Below are positions 34,883 to 45,689 of a stretch of 64,000 nt of DNA, one piece after another. Within the stretch, counting starts at the first letter, position 1, and every line of letters starts with the position of its first letter. Source of the stretch: Thiobacillus denitrificans (GTDB lineage: Bacteria > Pseudomonadota > Gammaproteobacteria > Burkholderiales > Thiobacillaceae); NCBI GenBank assembly GCA_002343685.1, contig DDRS01000015.1, forward strand, positions 62,001 to 126,000, in the 5' to 3' direction. The notes under the pieces were generated by a model that saw nothing but the letters and a program-made list of their open reading frames with translations, had not been told where the DNA came from and did not search any database. The translations under genes and the position numbers were made by a program.

Positions 34883-36850
34883 TCACGCCTCGACCAGCAT
34901 GCGGCTGCGCATCTCCAGGTGCAGCGCATGGCAGAAATTGGTGCAGTAGCACCAATAGACGCCCGGCTTGTCGGCGACGAAGGTGACCGACTTGGTCTCC
35001 TGCGGGTTGACGATGAACTGGATGTCGTACTTGGGAATGGCGAAGCCGTGCGTCAGATCCTCGACCTTGTCGTGGTTGGTCAGGATGATGGTCACCTCGT
35101 CGCCCTTCTTGACCTTGAATTCCCGTAGGCTGAAGGTCGGCGCCTGGCTGGTGAGTTTGATGGTCACCTTCCTGCCGTTGCGGAAGACGCCCGAGTCCTT
35201 GGGATCCTTCACCGCCAGCGGGAACTCGTCCATGTTGTAGATCTGGCGCGTCTTGATGATGTCGCGGCGGATGATGATCGAGTCGTGCGGTTCCGAATAC
35301 ACGGAGTGGTCGGCCACCAGCTTCATCTTGTCGCCGCTGATGTCGATCAGCTGCGCGGTCTCGGCATGCAGCGGTCCAACCGGCAGGAAACGGTCCTTGG
35401 AAAACTTGTTGTCGGAAATGAAGAAGCGGCCATCCGATTCCTTGGTTTCGCCCATCGACGTGAAGCCATGGCCCGGCTGGTAGTGGACGTCGATGCGGTC
35501 GAGCACCACCTTGGCGTTCTTGTCGCCCTTGTATGCCTTGATCGCGGCGTCCACGTTCCACTTCACGATCTGGCTGTCGAGGAAGAGGGTGGTGTAGGCG
35601 TTGCCCTTGTTGTCGAAACCGGTGTGCAGCGGCCCGAGGCCGATCTCGGGTTCGCCGACCACCGCGTCGCGGGGATTGGCCAGGCCGCCGTCGAACCACT
35701 TCAGCACCAGGGCATGCTCGATGACCGAAGCTGTCGGCGAGAGCTTGCCGGAGCAGACGTAGTACTTGCCGTCTGGGCTGATGTTCACACCGTGGGGGTT
35801 CTTCGGGATCGGTACATAGCAGGTCAGCGCCGTCTTGGGGTCCTGGTTGGCCGCCTTGGTGCCGTCGACGACGGGGACCTTTGAGCCGGCGATATAGCGT
35901 ACCTTGCCGGCCTTCACGGCCTCTTCGATGCGGGCCACGTTGAAGAACAGGCAGTCGTCCATTTCCGACGCCATCATGTCTTCATAATGGAGCCCCATCT
36001 CGGTGTTGTACTGGTTGGTCGCGGCAAGCTTGCCGTCATAGGAGCTGGCCACCAGGTCGCAGTTGCCGTCGATCAGCACCTGCCAGCGCACCTCCATGGA
36101 ATTGGAATCGACGCAGGTAAATATCGATTTGTACTTGCTGCCGTCCTCCAGGTCGCGCCCGTCGTTGGGCAGCGGAATCGAGAACTCGCCGCCGCAGAAC
36201 ACGCGGGTGGTGTGGTTGACGTTGGAGTCGACCGGGTCGCGCTTGTCGGGGAAGGTGCCGTGAAAGCCCTGGACATTGGGCAGCTCGGTGATCTTGTCGC
36301 ATTCCATGGTGTCCATGCGGATGCGCGCGAGACGGCCGTGGATCTTGTCGTTCACGAACAGGTACTTGCCGTCGTAGGTGCCGTCGGTATAGGACGGGTG
36401 GACGTGGTGCGTGTCGCCGGTGGTGTACTTGGGCGTGCCGTTGGGCTTGGTGCCGAGGATCGCCTTCGATTCGTTGGTCACGCCCCAGCCGACCAGGGCG
36501 TCCATGTTGTAGACCGGGATGCGCTTCAACTCTCGCCCGGACGGGATGCCATAGATGCGGCACTCGCCCGAATGGCCGCCGCTGGAAAACGCGTAGTATT
36601 CGTCGAGCTGCCCTGGCGGGACTTCGTATTTGCTGTAATCGATACCGCTCCCGGCCTGGGCCGCGGGGGCGCCTGCGCCAGCGCCTTCACCCGTCGCCGG
36701 TGCCGATTTCTTGTTGCATGCAGACAGGCCCAGCGAAAGCCCTGCGCCGGAAAGCCCGACCAGGGCGGCGGTATTCATGAATTTTCGGCGACCCAGATCG
36801 GGCTGGGTGTCAGATAGTTTGCTATCGTCCTGCGTATGGTCCTGTGTCAT
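34883..36850 (-). CDS. nosZ: Nitrous oxide reductase (clade I, Tat-exported)
   Basis: 655 residues. A twin-arginine motif GRRKFM (20-25) starts the signal, which ends GLSAC at residue 45, a sequence that also fits a lipobox. A flexible Gly/Ala/Pro linker follows. The beta-propeller domain carries the CuZ histidines (for example DTHHVHPSYTDGTYDG), and the C-terminal cupredoxin domain has the CuA motif CYCTNFCHALHLEM. It reduces N2O to N2 in the periplasm. The ATG at 36850 is chosen because GGGAG precedes it and the Tat signal starts soon after; a start 20 codons upstream is less likely. It heads the nos cluster. Confidence 0.96.
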   Translation of the reverse strand: MTQDHTQDDSKLSDTQPDLGRRKFMNTAALVGLSGAGLSLGLSACNKKSAPATGEGAGAGAPAAQAGSGIDYSKYEVPPGQLDEYYAFSSGGHSGECRIYGIPSGRELKRIPVYNMDALVGWGVTNESKAILGTKPNGTPKYTTGDTHHVHPSYTDGTYDGKYLFVNDKIHGRLARIRMDTMECDKITELPNVQGFHGTFPDKRDPVDSNVNHTTRVFCGGEFSIPLPNDGRDLEDGSKYKSIFTCVDSNSMEVRWQVLIDGNCDLVASSYDGKLAATNQYNTEMGLHYEDMMASEMDDCLFFNVARIEEAVKAGKVRYIAGSKVPVVDGTKAANQDPKTALTCYVPIPKNPHGVNISPDGKYYVCSGKLSPTASVIEHALVLKWFDGGLANPRDAVVGEPEIGLGPLHTGFDNKGNAYTTLFLDSQIVKWNVDAAIKAYKGDKNAKVVLDRIDVHYQPGHGFTSMGETKESDGRFFISDNKFSKDRFLPVGPLHAETAQLIDISGDKMKLVADHSVYSEPHDSIIIRRDIIKTRQIYNMDEFPLAVKDPKDSGVFRNGRKVTIKLTSQAPTFSLREFKVKKGDEVTIILTNHDKVEDLTHGFAIPKYDIQFIVNPQETKSVTFVADKPGVYWCYCTNFCHALHLEMRSRMLVEA

Positions 36851-37022
36851 GTCGTGGTGCTCCCCATCCTGAAAATAATCGGCACGTTCACTCGGATTGG
36901 CGCAAGGCAATCCGGATCGCTCGAATCCGGCAGGCGACCATCCCGGTCGCTTGCCGCTGCGACAAAATGTCGCATTTGGAATCTAGCATATAAAGAAAAT
37001 ACGATCTCTAGGTCTGCAAATA

Positions 37023-37036
37023 TTGATTTTAATCAC
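37023..37036. promoter_or_regulatory. FNR/ANR/DNR-type binding site
   Basis: TTGAT-TTTA-ATCAC matches the CRP/FNR-family dyad TTGAT-N4-ATCAA with one mismatch in the last base. It is centred 179 bases before the nosZ ATG and 170 before narX. Control of nosZ by an FNR- or DNR-type regulator under low oxygen or NO would be expected from other denitrifiers. Which strand it serves is not decided by the sequence. Confidence 0.65.
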
Positions 37037-37153
37037 GGTGTTGTCAGCCGATGGAGTCGGCTAAAAGATGTATGGTGAAAGATTGTTAAGTCCATGTTTT
37101 CACAACAAATCGGGAAATCGTTGCTAGCATGATCTTGGACAAATGGTACTTTC

Positions 37154-37164
37154 GAGGTACCTCT
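37154..37164. promoter_or_regulatory. Possible NarL site before narX
   Basis: GAGGTACCTCT holds an exact NarL heptamer TACCTCT (37158-37164) and, on the other strand, the overlapping near-match TACCTCG. It is 36 bases upstream of the preferred narX start, so it could give autoregulation. The two heptamers overlap, unlike the known 7-2-7 layout, so the call is tentative. Confidence 0.35.
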
Positions 37165-37199
37165 TTATTTTCGGGCGCCTGGTCGGCCCCAAGGCGGAT

Positions 37200-39110
37200 A
37201 TGAGCGAAAAACGTGGCTTCCTGCAGCATTCGCTGCTGCTGAAACTGGGCGGGGCCCTGGCGCTGATCGCCTGTTTCGCCATCCTCGGCATGGCCAGCTC
37301 GGGAATCATCGCCGAATCCGTGCAGGGTAGCGGCGAAGCGATCAACCTTGCGGGCAGCCTGCGCATGCAGACCTACAGGATGAGCAGCCTCGCACTCTCG
37401 GCCAGGCAGTCGGCAGACGGGAATGCCGCCGTCCAGCTCGGCGATGCGATCGACACGTTCGAATCCACCCTGACCGACTCCCGCATCACGGAATTGATGC
37501 CGCGGCAGGCCGAAACCGAGATCTCGCGCAGCTATGCGACCGTGCTACAGGCCTGGCAGAAGATGAAACCGCGTTTCAGGGCGGAAGTGGGGGGCAGCGC
37601 GTCTGCAATGGCAAATCAGGTCCCGCTGATCGCGGAGGTCAATGGGTTCGTCGACAAGATCGATCACCTGGTCAAGCAGATCGAACGCGATACCGAGGCG
37701 AAAATCCTGGTCCTGCGCATGGTGCTGGGCGCCGCCTTGCTGATGACGCTGCTGGTCGGCTCGCTCACGCTGTATCTGGCACGCAACGACCTGATCCTGC
37801 CCCTGCGCGACCTGCTGTCGTTTGCGGCCAATGTCGGCCGGGGCAACCTCGCGGTGCGTACCGAACACACCGGCAGCGACGAGCTCGGACGGCTGGGGCA
37901 GGCCTTCAACCACATGGCCGAGGATCTTTCCAGGATGTATCAGAACCTGGAAGCGCGGGTGGAAGAAAAGACCGCCGAGCTCACCATCGCCAACCGTTCG
38001 CTGGAGTTGCTCTACCACTCCATCGCCCGGCTCTACAACGGGCCGGTGGCGGCGAGCACCTATGCCATCCTGCTGAACGACCTGGAGAATGTCCTCGGCG
38101 TCGGGCACGGGCTCGCCTGTCTGGTGGAGGCCGGCGAGACGCGTGCGCGCGTGATCGCCAGCACGCTGCACCCGGACGCCGGCGATCCCAGTCAGTGCGG
38201 TCTGACGAGTTGCGCAGAATGTCTCGCCCACCGGACGCTGGCCGTCCATGCGCTGCCGGATGGCCGTCGCATGCTGACGTTGCCGCTCAAGGATACCGAG
38301 CATCATTATGGCGTGCTGCAACTGGAGATGCCCCCGGGCAAGGAACTGGCGCAATGGCAGACCCAGTTACTGGAGGCCCTGTCGCGCCATATCGGCATCG
38401 CCATCGGCACCGCGCGCCGTACCGAGCAGAGTCGCCGGCTGTCGCTGCTGGAAGAGCGTGCCGCGCTGGCGCGCGAACTGCACGATTCGCTGGCGCAGTC
38501 GCTCGCCTACATGAAAATCCAGGTCAGCCGGCTGAAGCCATTGTTGCCGGCGTCGCAGCCCGGCGCAGGCAGCGAAGCCAACGAAGTGCTGGCCGAGCTG
38601 CGAGAAGGTCTCAACAGCGCCTACCGCCAGTTGCGCGAACTCCTCACCACCTTCCGCCTACGTATCGAAGGAGAAGGCCTGGGCGCCGCCCTGCAGGACA
38701 CCGTGAATGAATTCACCGCCCGCGGCGGCATCCCGATCACGCTGGACGTCCATCTGGCCGGCTGTACACTCACGCCCAACGAAGAAATCCATGCCCTGCA
38801 GATCGTGCGCGAGGCGCTTTCCAATGTGCTCAACCATGCCCGGGCGCAACAGGCGGAGATCCGCGTGCTCTGCAACAGCGACGGGTCGGTGTCGGCGATT
38901 GTGACCGACGACGGCATCGGCGTCCGCCAGGCAGCGGGGGCGCATCATTACGGGATGACGATCATGGAAGAGCGGGCCAGAAACCTGGGCGGCCAGCTGA
39001 GCGTCGAGAACCTTCCTGCCGCCGGCACCCGTGTCACCCTGCACTTCATGCCGACCTCGCGGCGCCCGCCCCTTCCTTTGCCTACCGAACAATTGCCCCC
39101 ATCCCTATGA
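37200..39110 (+). CDS. narX: Nitrate/nitrite sensor histidine kinase
   Basis: 636 residues. Two membrane segments (~15-40 and ~175-198) frame a periplasmic sensor domain with the nitrate-binding P-box INLAGSLRMQTYRMSSLAL (~48-66). A HAMP domain and a GAF-like central module with Cys333, Cys338 and Cys341 follow. The kinase is of HisKA_3 type, ARELHDSLAQSLAY with phospho-acceptor His428, plus an ATPase domain with DDGIGV. The ATG at 37200 is preferred over one at 37143 because AAGG precedes it and it matches the short N-terminus of other NarX proteins. It overlaps narL by four bases. Confidence 0.92.
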   Translation: MSEKRGFLQHSLLLKLGGALALIACFAILGMASSGIIAESVQGSGEAINLAGSLRMQTYRMSSLALSARQSADGNAAVQLGDAIDTFESTLTDSRITELMPRQAETEISRSYATVLQAWQKMKPRFRAEVGGSASAMANQVPLIAEVNGFVDKIDHLVKQIERDTEAKILVLRMVLGAALLMTLLVGSLTLYLARNDLILPLRDLLSFAANVGRGNLAVRTEHTGSDELGRLGQAFNHMAEDLSRMYQNLEARVEEKTAELTIANRSLELLYHSIARLYNGPVAASTYAILLNDLENVLGVGHGLACLVEAGETRARVIASTLHPDAGDPSQCGLTSCAECLAHRTLAVHALPDGRRMLTLPLKDTEHHYGVLQLEMPPGKELAQWQTQLLEALSRHIGIAIGTARRTEQSRRLSLLEERAALARELHDSLAQSLAYMKIQVSRLKPLLPASQPGAGSEANEVLAELREGLNSAYRQLRELLTTFRLRIEGEGLGAALQDTVNEFTARGGIPITLDVHLAGCTLTPNEEIHALQIVREALSNVLNHARAQQAEIRVLCNSDGSVSAIVTDDGIGVRQAAGAHHYGMTIMEERARNLGGQLSVENLPAAGTRVTLHFMPTSRRPPLPLPTEQLPPSL

Positions 39111-39766
39111 ACCCGTCCGATACCTACACCATCCTGGTCGTTGACGATCATCCTCTGTTCCGCAAGGGCGTGATCCAACTGATCCAGGCCACCCCCGAAT
39201 TCCGCTTTGTCGGTGAAGCTCCTAGCGGCAAGGAAGGTATCCAGCTCGCGCAGCACCTGCATCCCGACATGATCCTGCTCGACCTCAACATGAAGGACAT
39301 GAACGGTGTCGACGTGTTGAAGGCGATCAAGGACGAAGGGCTCGATTCCCGCGTCATCATGCTCACTGTGTCCGACCAGGCGGACGATCTGATGGCGGCG
39401 CTGCAGGCCGGAGCCGACGGCTATCTGCTGAAGGACATGGAACCGGAGGATCTGATGCAGAAGCTGGTCGAGGCTGCGCACGGCAAGATCACCATCAGCG
39501 AGCGTCTGACCCAGTTGCTGGTCGCCTCGCTGCGCGAGAAAAGCCGTCCGACCAGTCTTGCCGAAGCCGGCCTGACCGAGCAGGAAAGCCGCATCCTCGA
39601 TCACCTGATCGGCGGCAAGAGCAACAAATTGATCGCCCGCGACATGAATATCGCCGAAGGTACGGTGAAGGTCCACGTCAAGCATCTGTTGAAGAAGCTC
39701 AACCTGCGTTCACGGGTGGAGGCGGCCGTGTGGGCGGATCGTTGTCGCAGGCAGGCCAAATCCTGA
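39107..39766 (+). CDS. narL: NarL/FixJ-family response regulator
   Basis: 219 residues. The receiver domain has the acidic pair Asp13-Asp14, phospho-acceptor Asp59 in MILLDLNM, and the switch residues LTVSDQ and YLLKDM. The C-terminal LuxR-type helix-turn-helix contains LTEQESRILDHLIGGKSNK and AEGTVKVHVKHLLKKL. The start overlaps the narX stop (ATGA). It is the likely regulator for the NarL-type site before narK. It faces hflX convergently and no clear terminator lies between them. Confidence 0.93.
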   Translation: MNPSDTYTILVVDDHPLFRKGVIQLIQATPEFRFVGEAPSGKEGIQLAQHLHPDMILLDLNMKDMNGVDVLKAIKDEGLDSRVIMLTVSDQADDLMAALQAGADGYLLKDMEPEDLMQKLVEAAHGKITISERLTQLLVASLREKSRPTSLAEAGLTEQESRILDHLIGGKSNKLIARDMNIAEGTVKVHVKHLLKKLNLRSRVEAAVWADRCRRQAKS

Positions 39767-39856
39767 CAACCTGTTGGTTTCCTCAGCCGAAGGCGACGGG
39801 TTTGAGGGCGATCGGTGTGGGTGTGCAAACGGTGAGCGGCTCGATACGGCGATCCC

Positions 39857-41257
<1,401 letters not shown>

Positions 41258-41359
41258 GCGGCCTGGTTTCCAGAGGGTGAGCGAAGCCGGGCATTATCCG
41301 TCAATGCAATCGACACAGGCGCTGAAACTGTATTTGGCGTGACGTGTCGACGCCGCCGT

Positions 41360-42364
41360 TCAGCAGATCCGCGGTAGCGGATCGTCTTCCAGCTCGTCCA
41401 GCACGCGTCGACCGCCAAGACCGGTTTCCAGAATCACGCGTCCGCCGCCTGTTTCGACGCGACCGATGATGCAGGCGTCCCGTCCTTCCGGCAGGGCATG
41501 CCAACGGGCGAGTACGTCGTCGGCTGCGAAGGGGTCGACGACGGCGACGACCCGGCCTTCGCAGGCCAGGAAATACGGGTCGTAGCCCAGCATTTCGCAG
41601 ACCGACACGACTTCCGGGCGCAGCGGTACCGCGTTCTGGTCGAGCGTCACGCTGTGGCCGCTGGCGCGTGCGATTTCGTGGGCCACCGTGGCGAGGCCGC
41701 CGCGCGTCGGGTCGCGCATGAACTTGAGGTCGGGGAAGTCACGTACGGCGCGCGTCAGCGGCAGCACCGAAGCCGAATCGGAGCGCAGCTCGCCGGACAG
41801 GCCGAACTGCTCGCGCGCCAGCATCACCGCGATGCCGTGATCGCCAACCGGGCCGGACACCAGCACCACGTCGTCCGGCGCGATGCGATCGATCGTCAGC
41901 CGGACGGCAGACCGCCGGACGCCAATGCCGGTGACCGACAGATACAGGCCGCTGCCTTCTCCCCGGCGCACCACCTTGGTGTCGCCGGCCACGACGACGA
42001 CATGGTTCTGTCGCGCAGCCCGCGCGAAGCTGGAGATATAGCGATCGAGCGCGCCGATTTCCAGTCCTTCCTCGATGAGTGCAGACACAGTGAAATAAAG
42101 CGGATCGGCCCCGGCCACCGCCAGGTCGTTGACCACGCCATGCACGGCGAGCGAGCCGATGTCGCCGCCGGGAAATTCAAGCGGCTCGACGGTGAAGCCA
42201 TCGGTGGTGACCATGAGTTCGCCGTCCACGTGCGGCAGCGTGACAGCATCGGCGTCGGTGTCGAGCAGCGGGTTGCCGAGATGGCGGGCAAAGACGTCGG
42301 TGATGAGTTCGCGCATCAGGCGGCCGCCGTTGCCGTGTGCGAGAAGGATGCGGGTGTCGTCCAT
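41360..42364 (-). CDS. hypE: Hydrogenase maturation protein HypE
   Basis: 334 residues of the PurM/AIR-synthase fold, starting LLAHGNGGRLMRELI. It has DAVTLPH-VDGELMVTTDGFTV, GDTKVV and FMRDPTRGG motifs and ends in PRIC, whose terminal Cys carries the thiocarbamate that is dehydrated to thiocyanate. HypE works with HypF to make the cyanide ligands of the [NiFe] site. It begins nine bases after the hypF stop and ends the hypCABDFE operon. Confidence 0.96.
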   Translation of the reverse strand: MDDTRILLAHGNGGRLMRELITDVFARHLGNPLLDTDADAVTLPHVDGELMVTTDGFTVEPLEFPGGDIGSLAVHGVVNDLAVAGADPLYFTVSALIEEGLEIGALDRYISSFARAARQNHVVVVAGDTKVVRRGEGSGLYLSVTGIGVRRSAVRLTIDRIAPDDVVLVSGPVGDHGIAVMLAREQFGLSGELRSDSASVLPLTRAVRDFPDLKFMRDPTRGGLATVAHEIARASGHSVTLDQNAVPLRPEVVSVCEMLGYDPYFLACEGRVVAVVDPFAADDVLARWHALPEGRDACIIGRVETGGGRVILETGLGGRRVLDELEDDPLPRIC

Positions 42365-42373
42365 GGCGTGTCT

Positions 42374-44599
42374 TTATTGGTGGAGGAGTTCGATGACCTG
42401 GCCGAAGCTTAACCCGGCATCGTTGACGGGGACACATTGGGGCAGATGAGCGCTGAAGCCTGCGCGTTCAAGCAGGCCGATAGCGGCTTCCGCAAGCACG
42501 CGGTTCTGGAACACGCCGCCGGTGAGGCCGACCGAGCGGATGCCGGTTTGCGTGCGCAACTGTTGCGCCTGTTCGACCAGCGCCTGCGCCAGACTCAGAT
42601 GAAAGCCGGCTGCGCGCTCGGCGGGCGACCGGGTCGTGTCGCCGAGCATGGGCAGCAACGGCGCCCAGTCGGTGCGCCATAGGCCGAGCGGGTCGCGCGC
42701 GAGCGGCAGTTCGACGGCATTGCCGGCCGATGCGGCCGCGGCCGCTTCCAGCCGCATCGGCGCTTCGCCCTCGAAACTGGCGTGGGTACAGGCGCCGCAC
42801 AAGGCCGCAGCGGCATCGAACAGGCGCCCGACGGCGGAACTGGGCGGGCTGTTGAGCCGGGCCGACCATGCCTGATGCAGGGGTTCGGGCGCAAAGGGTG
42901 CCGGCTGTCCCGTTTCCCACAGCAGTGCCGCCGCGGCGCGCCACGGTTCGCGCCCGGCCTTGTCGCCGCCAGGCAGGCGAAATGTCCGTATCGAGGCGGC
43001 ACGCTGCCAGCGTCCGGGTGCGCCGGTGAAGGCCTCGCCACCCCACAGCGTGCCGTCCTCGCCGAGGCCGACGCCATCCCATGCAAACACGATCCAGTCG
43101 GCGACGTCCGGAAATTCCCAGGCCAGTGCCGACGCATGGGCGTGGTGATGCCAGACCTCGAACACCGGCAAGCCGCCAGCGCGGGCGTAACGGCGCGTGC
43201 CGTAGCCGGGATGGCGGTCGACGATCAGGCGTGTTGCCCGCACCTGATACAGGTTTTGCAAATCGGACGCCACCTGCGCCAGGGTGTCCTGGCTGCGTGC
43301 GGTGCCGAGTTCGCCGATATGCGGCGAGATGACGGCGCGCGATCCCCAGGCGAGGCAGAGCGTGTTTTTCATATGGCTGCCAAGCGCCAGCACGGGTTCG
43401 GGCAAGGGAGCAGGCAGCCCGAGTTCCAGCGGCGCATTGCCACGTCCCAGGCGCAGCGGCCGCGGCGTGCCGGCGATGGGACGGTACACGGGATCGTCGG
43501 CCGGCCGTACGATGGGACGATCATGGTGCAGGAACGCGTCGGCAAGGTGGGCAAGCCGGGTTTGCGCTTCCAGGTTGTCGGTCAGCACCGGCTCGCCGGA
43601 GAGATTGCCGGACGTCGCCACCAGCGGCCCGCCGAAATCGGCCAGCAGCAGATCGTGCAGCGGAGAGTAGGGCAGCAGGCAGCCGATTTCCGCGAGGCCG
43701 GGGGCGATGAGATTGCTCAGGCCGGATTCAGCCCGTTTCGGTAGCAGCACGATGGGGCGTTGGGCCGACGCCACGAAATCCGCCCGTTCCGGTGTCATGT
43801 GCACGGCACGGCGCATGGCGTCGGGATTGCGGAACATCACCGCCAGCGGTTTGCTCGGGCGTGACTTGCGCGCACGCAGTGAAGCGACGGCATCATCGTT
43901 CGCGGCATCGCACATCAAGTGGTAGCCGCCGACACCTTTCACCGCGACGGTTTTTCCGGACTGCAGCGCGGCGACGGCTGCGGCCAGCGCGGCCTCGTCG
44001 CCGTCGGCTGTCTTGTCCTCTGAGACGAACTGCAGGTGGGGACCGCACGCCGGGCAGGCGATGGGTTCGGCATGAAAGCGGCGGTCGAGCGGGTTTTCGT
44101 ATTCCTGCCGGCAATCCGGGCACAGCGTGAAATCGTGCATCGCCGTATTGGGCCGGTCGTAGGGCAGGGCGGTGATCAGCGTGTAGCGCGGCCCGCACTG
44201 GGTGCAGTTGATGAAGGGGTAGCGATGGCGGCGGTTGGCCGGGTCGTGCAGTTCGGCCAGGCAGTCCGCACAGACAAAACCATCGGCCGGCACATGGATA
44301 TCGGCCGCGTTCCGGGACTGACTGTCGAGGATGGAGAATGCGTGTGCTGCTTCGGGCGGGCAGTTTTCACTGGACAGCTTGGCAGGTGCCGACAAGGGCG
44401 GTGCATCGTTCAGCAAGGCGTCGCTGAATCGCTGGAGTTGGGCGGGCTGTCCCTCCGCATGGATTTCCACTGCACCGTTGGCGTTACGCACCCAGCCGGT
44501 GATGCCATGCCGATAGGCGAGCCGATAGACGAAGGGCCGGAAGCCTACGCCCTGAACCCTGCCGCTGATCGTGATGAAGCGGGCGACGCGTTCAGGCAT
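42374..44599 (-). CDS. hypF: Hydrogenase maturation protein HypF (carbamoyltransferase)
   Basis: 741 residues with the standard domain order: acylphosphatase (SGRVQGVGFRPFVYRLA, ~12-28), two zinc fingers (CADCLAEL/CTQCGPRY and CPDCRQEY/CPACGPH), a YrdC-like ATP-binding domain (VKGVGGYHLMCDAAND), and a Kae1-like carbamoyltransferase domain (HHHAHASALAWE-type motif and GLTGGVFQNRVL). It transfers carbamoyl from carbamoyl phosphate to HypE. It overlaps hypD by eight bases. Confidence 0.96.
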   Translation of the reverse strand: MPERVARFITISGRVQGVGFRPFVYRLAYRHGITGWVRNANGAVEIHAEGQPAQLQRFSDALLNDAPPLSAPAKLSSENCPPEAAHAFSILDSQSRNAADIHVPADGFVCADCLAELHDPANRRHRYPFINCTQCGPRYTLITALPYDRPNTAMHDFTLCPDCRQEYENPLDRRFHAEPIACPACGPHLQFVSEDKTADGDEAALAAAVAALQSGKTVAVKGVGGYHLMCDAANDDAVASLRARKSRPSKPLAVMFRNPDAMRRAVHMTPERADFVASAQRPIVLLPKRAESGLSNLIAPGLAEIGCLLPYSPLHDLLLADFGGPLVATSGNLSGEPVLTDNLEAQTRLAHLADAFLHHDRPIVRPADDPVYRPIAGTPRPLRLGRGNAPLELGLPAPLPEPVLALGSHMKNTLCLAWGSRAVISPHIGELGTARSQDTLAQVASDLQNLYQVRATRLIVDRHPGYGTRRYARAGGLPVFEVWHHHAHASALAWEFPDVADWIVFAWDGVGLGEDGTLWGGEAFTGAPGRWQRAASIRTFRLPGGDKAGREPWRAAAALLWETGQPAPFAPEPLHQAWSARLNSPPSSAVGRLFDAAAALCGACTHASFEGEAPMRLEAAAAASAGNAVELPLARDPLGLWRTDWAPLLPMLGDTTRSPAERAAGFHLSLAQALVEQAQQLRTQTGIRSVGLTGGVFQNRVLAEAAIGLLERAGFSAHLPQCVPVNDAGLSFGQVIELLHQ

Positions 44600-45689
44600 C
44601 GGCGGCTACGCGCACGCCGCCTGCCCACCAGATGCGGCAGGCGCCTTCGTCCGACACCATGCAAGGGCCAACCGGATTGCGCGGGGTGCAGGCCTTGCCG
44701 TAGATGCGGCACTGGTTGGGATAGATCTTGCCCAGCACCACTTGCGCGCAATCGCAGCCGGGCGGCATTTCGCCGGCTCGGCGGCGGTCGGGGTCGGTAT
44801 GGTCGGGGAACAGCAGGCGCGCGTCGTGTTGTGCAAAGGCAGGTTTCAGCGCGTAGCCGGAGTTTGGAATGATGCCGATGCCGCGCCAGTTGGCGTCGAC
44901 GATGTCGAGCGTGTGATCGAGCAGGCGGCGGCCGGTCGGATTGCCGCCCGGGTGGGCGACTTCGCGATAGCAGTTGTCGAGAAAGCGCTCGCCGCTCTTC
45001 AGCTGGCGCAGCACCGAATAAAACGAGGCGAGCAGCGACTCCGTGCCGAAGCCGGCCACTGCGGCGGGAATCTCGTGCCGGTCGATGACGAAAGACCATT
45101 CCTCCGGCCCCATGACCGTGGAGACATGGCCGGGCGCGACCAGCGCGTCGAAGCCGGGGCTGCCGGAATCAAGCAGCATCGCGACCGCTGGCCAGGTGAG
45201 CCGTCCGGACAACAGGATGGACAGATTGCCGGGTATGCCTTCTGCCAGCATCGCCGCCACCGGCGCGGTGGTGGTCTCGAAGCCGGCGGCGAAGAACACC
45301 ACCGGTCGCTCGGGATTCTCCTGCGCGATCCTGCGCGCATCGAGCGGGCTGGCAATCGGCCGCACGTCGGCGCCGGCGGCTTGTGCTTCGGCCAGCGAGC
45401 GCACCTCGCCCTTCTTCACGTTCACCGGCACGCGCAGCATGTCGCCGAAGGCGACCAGAATCACCTTATCGAAGAGCGCCAGCTGGATCGCCTGGTAGAC
45501 GTCTTCTTCCGGGCACACGCACACCGGACAGCCGGGGCCGGGCACCAGTTCGAGCCATTTCGGCAAGGCGCCGCGCATGCCGGCGTGGGTGATCGAGCGT
45601 TCGTGGCCGCCGCATACATTCATGATCTTGATCGGGCGGTCGAATTCGAAGGCGTGGATCTTGTCCAGCCAGGCGCGGGCTTCCATCAT
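44592..45689 (-). CDS. hypD: Hydrogenase maturation protein HypD
   Basis: 365 residues. Key cysteine motifs are visible: IMNVCGGHE (~22-30), GPGCPVCVCPE (~51-61), and the C-terminal cysteines (PPGCDCAQVVLGK, CRIYG, CTPRNP) that bind a [4Fe-4S] cluster. HypD with HypC forms the scaffold on which Fe(CN)2CO is built. The ATG at 45689 overlaps the hypB stop (TGATG). An apparent upstream extension of the open frame is a shadow of hypB. Confidence 0.96.
   Translation of the reverse strand: MMEARAWLDKIHAFEFDRPIKIMNVCGGHERSITHAGMRGALPKWLELVPGPGCPVCVCPEEDVYQAIQLALFDKVILVAFGDMLRVPVNVKKGEVRSLAEAQAAGADVRPIASPLDARRIAQENPERPVVFFAAGFETTTAPVAAMLAEGIPGNLSILLSGRLTWPAVAMLLDSGSPGFDALVAPGHVSTVMGPEEWSFVIDRHEIPAAVAGFGTESLLASFYSVLRQLKSGERFLDNCYREVAHPGGNPTGRRLLDHTLDIVDANWRGIGIIPNSGYALKPAFAQHDARLLFPDHTDPDRRRAGEMPPGCDCAQVVLGKIYPNQCRIYGKACTPRNPVGPCMVSDEGACRIWWAGGVRVAADA

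Larger units (their letters stand above)
36851..37199. other. Divergent control region between nosZ and narX
   Basis: About 350 bases with an AT-rich core (36960-37110). It holds the FNR-like box at 37023-37036 and, near narX, overlapping NarL-type heptamers at 37154-37164. A hairpin GCCGA/TCGGC flanks position 37053. No gene is supportable here. Confidence 0.6.
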
